Shown: positions 62,981 through 64,000 of the stretch, piece by piece
Position numbering within the stretch: position 1 is the stretch's first letter
How the letters are laid out: the number at the start of each line of letters is the position of its first letter
From: Loripinus fragilis
Lineage: Eukaryota; Mollusca; Bivalvia; Lucinida; Lucinidae
Length of the DNA: 64,000 bases
Direction: 5' to 3'
NCBI GenBank assembly: GCA_964019695.1
Contig: OZ026527.1
Span: forward strand, 71,198,593 to 71,262,592
Position numbers and translations under genes: made by a program
The notes under the pieces: generated by a model
What the model was told of the DNA's origin: nothing
What the model saw: the letters and a program-made list of their open reading frames with translations, nothing else
Database searches by the model: none

Positions 62981-63169
62981 GGGTTTCCCCAGTATAAAGC
63001 ATTAACGGTTTAAAAAAAAATTGCCAAACTTTTTGAATTTTTGCAGATGTGTTTTCAGCATGGTCTGGAGATGTGCATGTTTTATTTTTTAATCCCCAGA
63101 TTAACTTTGACACTATTTTAGTATTTCAAACTTTAATCAGTTTTTGGAGTTGGTTACTATGAAACAATC

Positions 63170-63340
63170 GCCTTAATGTAGTGGATAAACCAATCGCTTT
63201 GTATCCAGGGGACTTGAGTTTGATCCCTGGCTCCTACAGTCTGTTGAATGAGACTCTTAATCATAGCCCCATATCCATATAACCTTAGTTGTTGGTGGAA
63301 TGTGAAACACAACCTCACTCGCTCACTCATTATAGAAAGT
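63170..63340 (+). mobile_element. tRNA-derived SINE, third family
   Basis: A-box-like ATGTAGTGGATAAACC, B-box AGTTTGATCCCTGGC. The tail is GAGACTCTTAATCATAGCC, ACCTTAGTTGTTGGTGGAAT, ending in ACCTCACTCGCTCACTCAT. The tail relates to 31726-31880. Confidence 0.75.
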
Positions 63341-63419
63341 GTACCCTGGTGAGAGCATCTACAGTTTTATACAGAGTATTAAAAATATATTTAACCCTCT
63401 ATTATTAACTAGTAACTCC

Positions 63420-63530
63420 TAAATGGGTACTTTGGCAAACAATGTAGACCCAGATCAAATGCCACATAATGTGGCATTTGATCAGGGTCTACATTTTTTG
63501 CTTAGACCAAAATGACCTTCAGAGAAAGAA
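63420..63530 (+). repeat. Hairpin of the CAAACAGT family
   Basis: TTTGGCAAACAATGTAGACC, then the near-perfect palindrome GATCAAATGCCACATAATGT / GGCATTTGATC and GGTCTACATTTTTTGC. It shows the family's inverted structure most clearly. Confidence 0.85.
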
Positions 63531-63884
63531 AAACAGTTATATATGAAACAAAAAAGGTCGAACAATCATTTCCATTTTGATCAAGTGCTCCAGGTAAGCC
63601 AAAAGTTATTGTGTGAAATTTTGAATTTTTCTCTAATGGTTCGAGAAATTTTACATTTTTCAGCAGTTTAAACTTCATATGATAGGTTTCTAAGATAGGT
63701 TTCTAACCAGTTTTTATCAAATACCATTCATATTAACTGCAGTGTTGCACGTTGCCTGATAAACGTTGTCTATCTCACAGCATGTGCCATTATCGGGCCA
63801 TGATGATGTTGCACTTTTTGAATGACGTCGCTAATGACACTGAATCAACACAAAAATAAAAAATTACGCCATAATCACTAGTTT

Positions 63885-63932
63885 GAAGAGTGAAACAATG
63901 GGTAAACTGAAGAGTGAAACAATGGGTAAACT
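63885..63932 (+). repeat. 24-bp direct duplication
   Basis: GAAGAGTGAAACAATGGGTA AACT occurs twice in direct succession without change. Confidence 0.95.
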
Positions 63933-64000
63933 GAAAAATAGAATGTCAGGTTCGCATCTTTTGATATCAAGTTTACTAGGCTCGGCTTTGAGAATGCACG

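Noticed and set aside
62731..64000. Search for FBXL4 exon 15
   Set aside because: No acceptor followed by a sequence like the expected TGC..F.LTANR segment was found; only repeats and a SINE are present.

Overview
The window looks like nuclear DNA of a bivalve mollusc, possibly a venerid-type clam. The evidence is AT-rich DNA with long introns, GT-AG splicing, a Twist gene ending in the bilaterian WR motif, and a dense load of short mobile elements. Several of these have the 'pearl' layout first described in bivalves: a short C-rich inverted end, a GTCC/GTCT microsatellite, a core of ~130-190 bp tandem units and a 3' palindrome. The species call is inference.

Two host genes are supported. 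A complete single-exon Twist bHLH gene lies on the minus strand at 1205-1885, with promoter-like elements at about 2.09-2.24 kb. From about 31.3 kb to beyond the window end, the plus strand carries the F-box/leucine-rich-repeat gene FBXL4. I reconstructed 13 coding exons by hand (31282-62730, 535 codons plus 2 nt). Every splice phase agrees and the residue order follows the vertebrate protein: mitochondrial-type N-terminus, discoidin-like domain, F-box, LRRs. The last ~100 residues lie outside the window. A TCTCGCGAGA element (12361) and a donor at 12638 mark a plausible first, non-coding exon and promoter, which would make intron 1 about 18.6 kb.

Layout: 0-2.3 kb Twist and promoter; 2.3-12.3 kb intergenic, full of MITEs, tRNA-derived SINEs and foldback elements; 12.4-31.2 kb putative intron 1, with a 5.3-kb segment bounded by inverted repeats, a LINE fragment, two GC-rich inverted-repeat elements and a pearl-like element; 31.3-62.7 kb FBXL4 exons; 62.7-64 kb intron repeats.

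Two things stand out. First, several FBXL4 splice junctions appear to have seeded tandem arrays: a 59-bp array with a decayed exon copy upstream of exon 5, a 94-bp repeat running out of exon 6, 34- and 41-bp arrays resembling the exon 11 acceptor, and an 83-bp array that repeats one LRR-coding segment downstream of exon 11. Second, a decayed FLYWCH-MULE transposase gene on the minus strand (35.8-39.0 kb) is split by a 2.2-kb pearl-like element, and its reading frame resumes in register on the far side. Many CAG...CTG-ended elements carry 5-bp target duplications.
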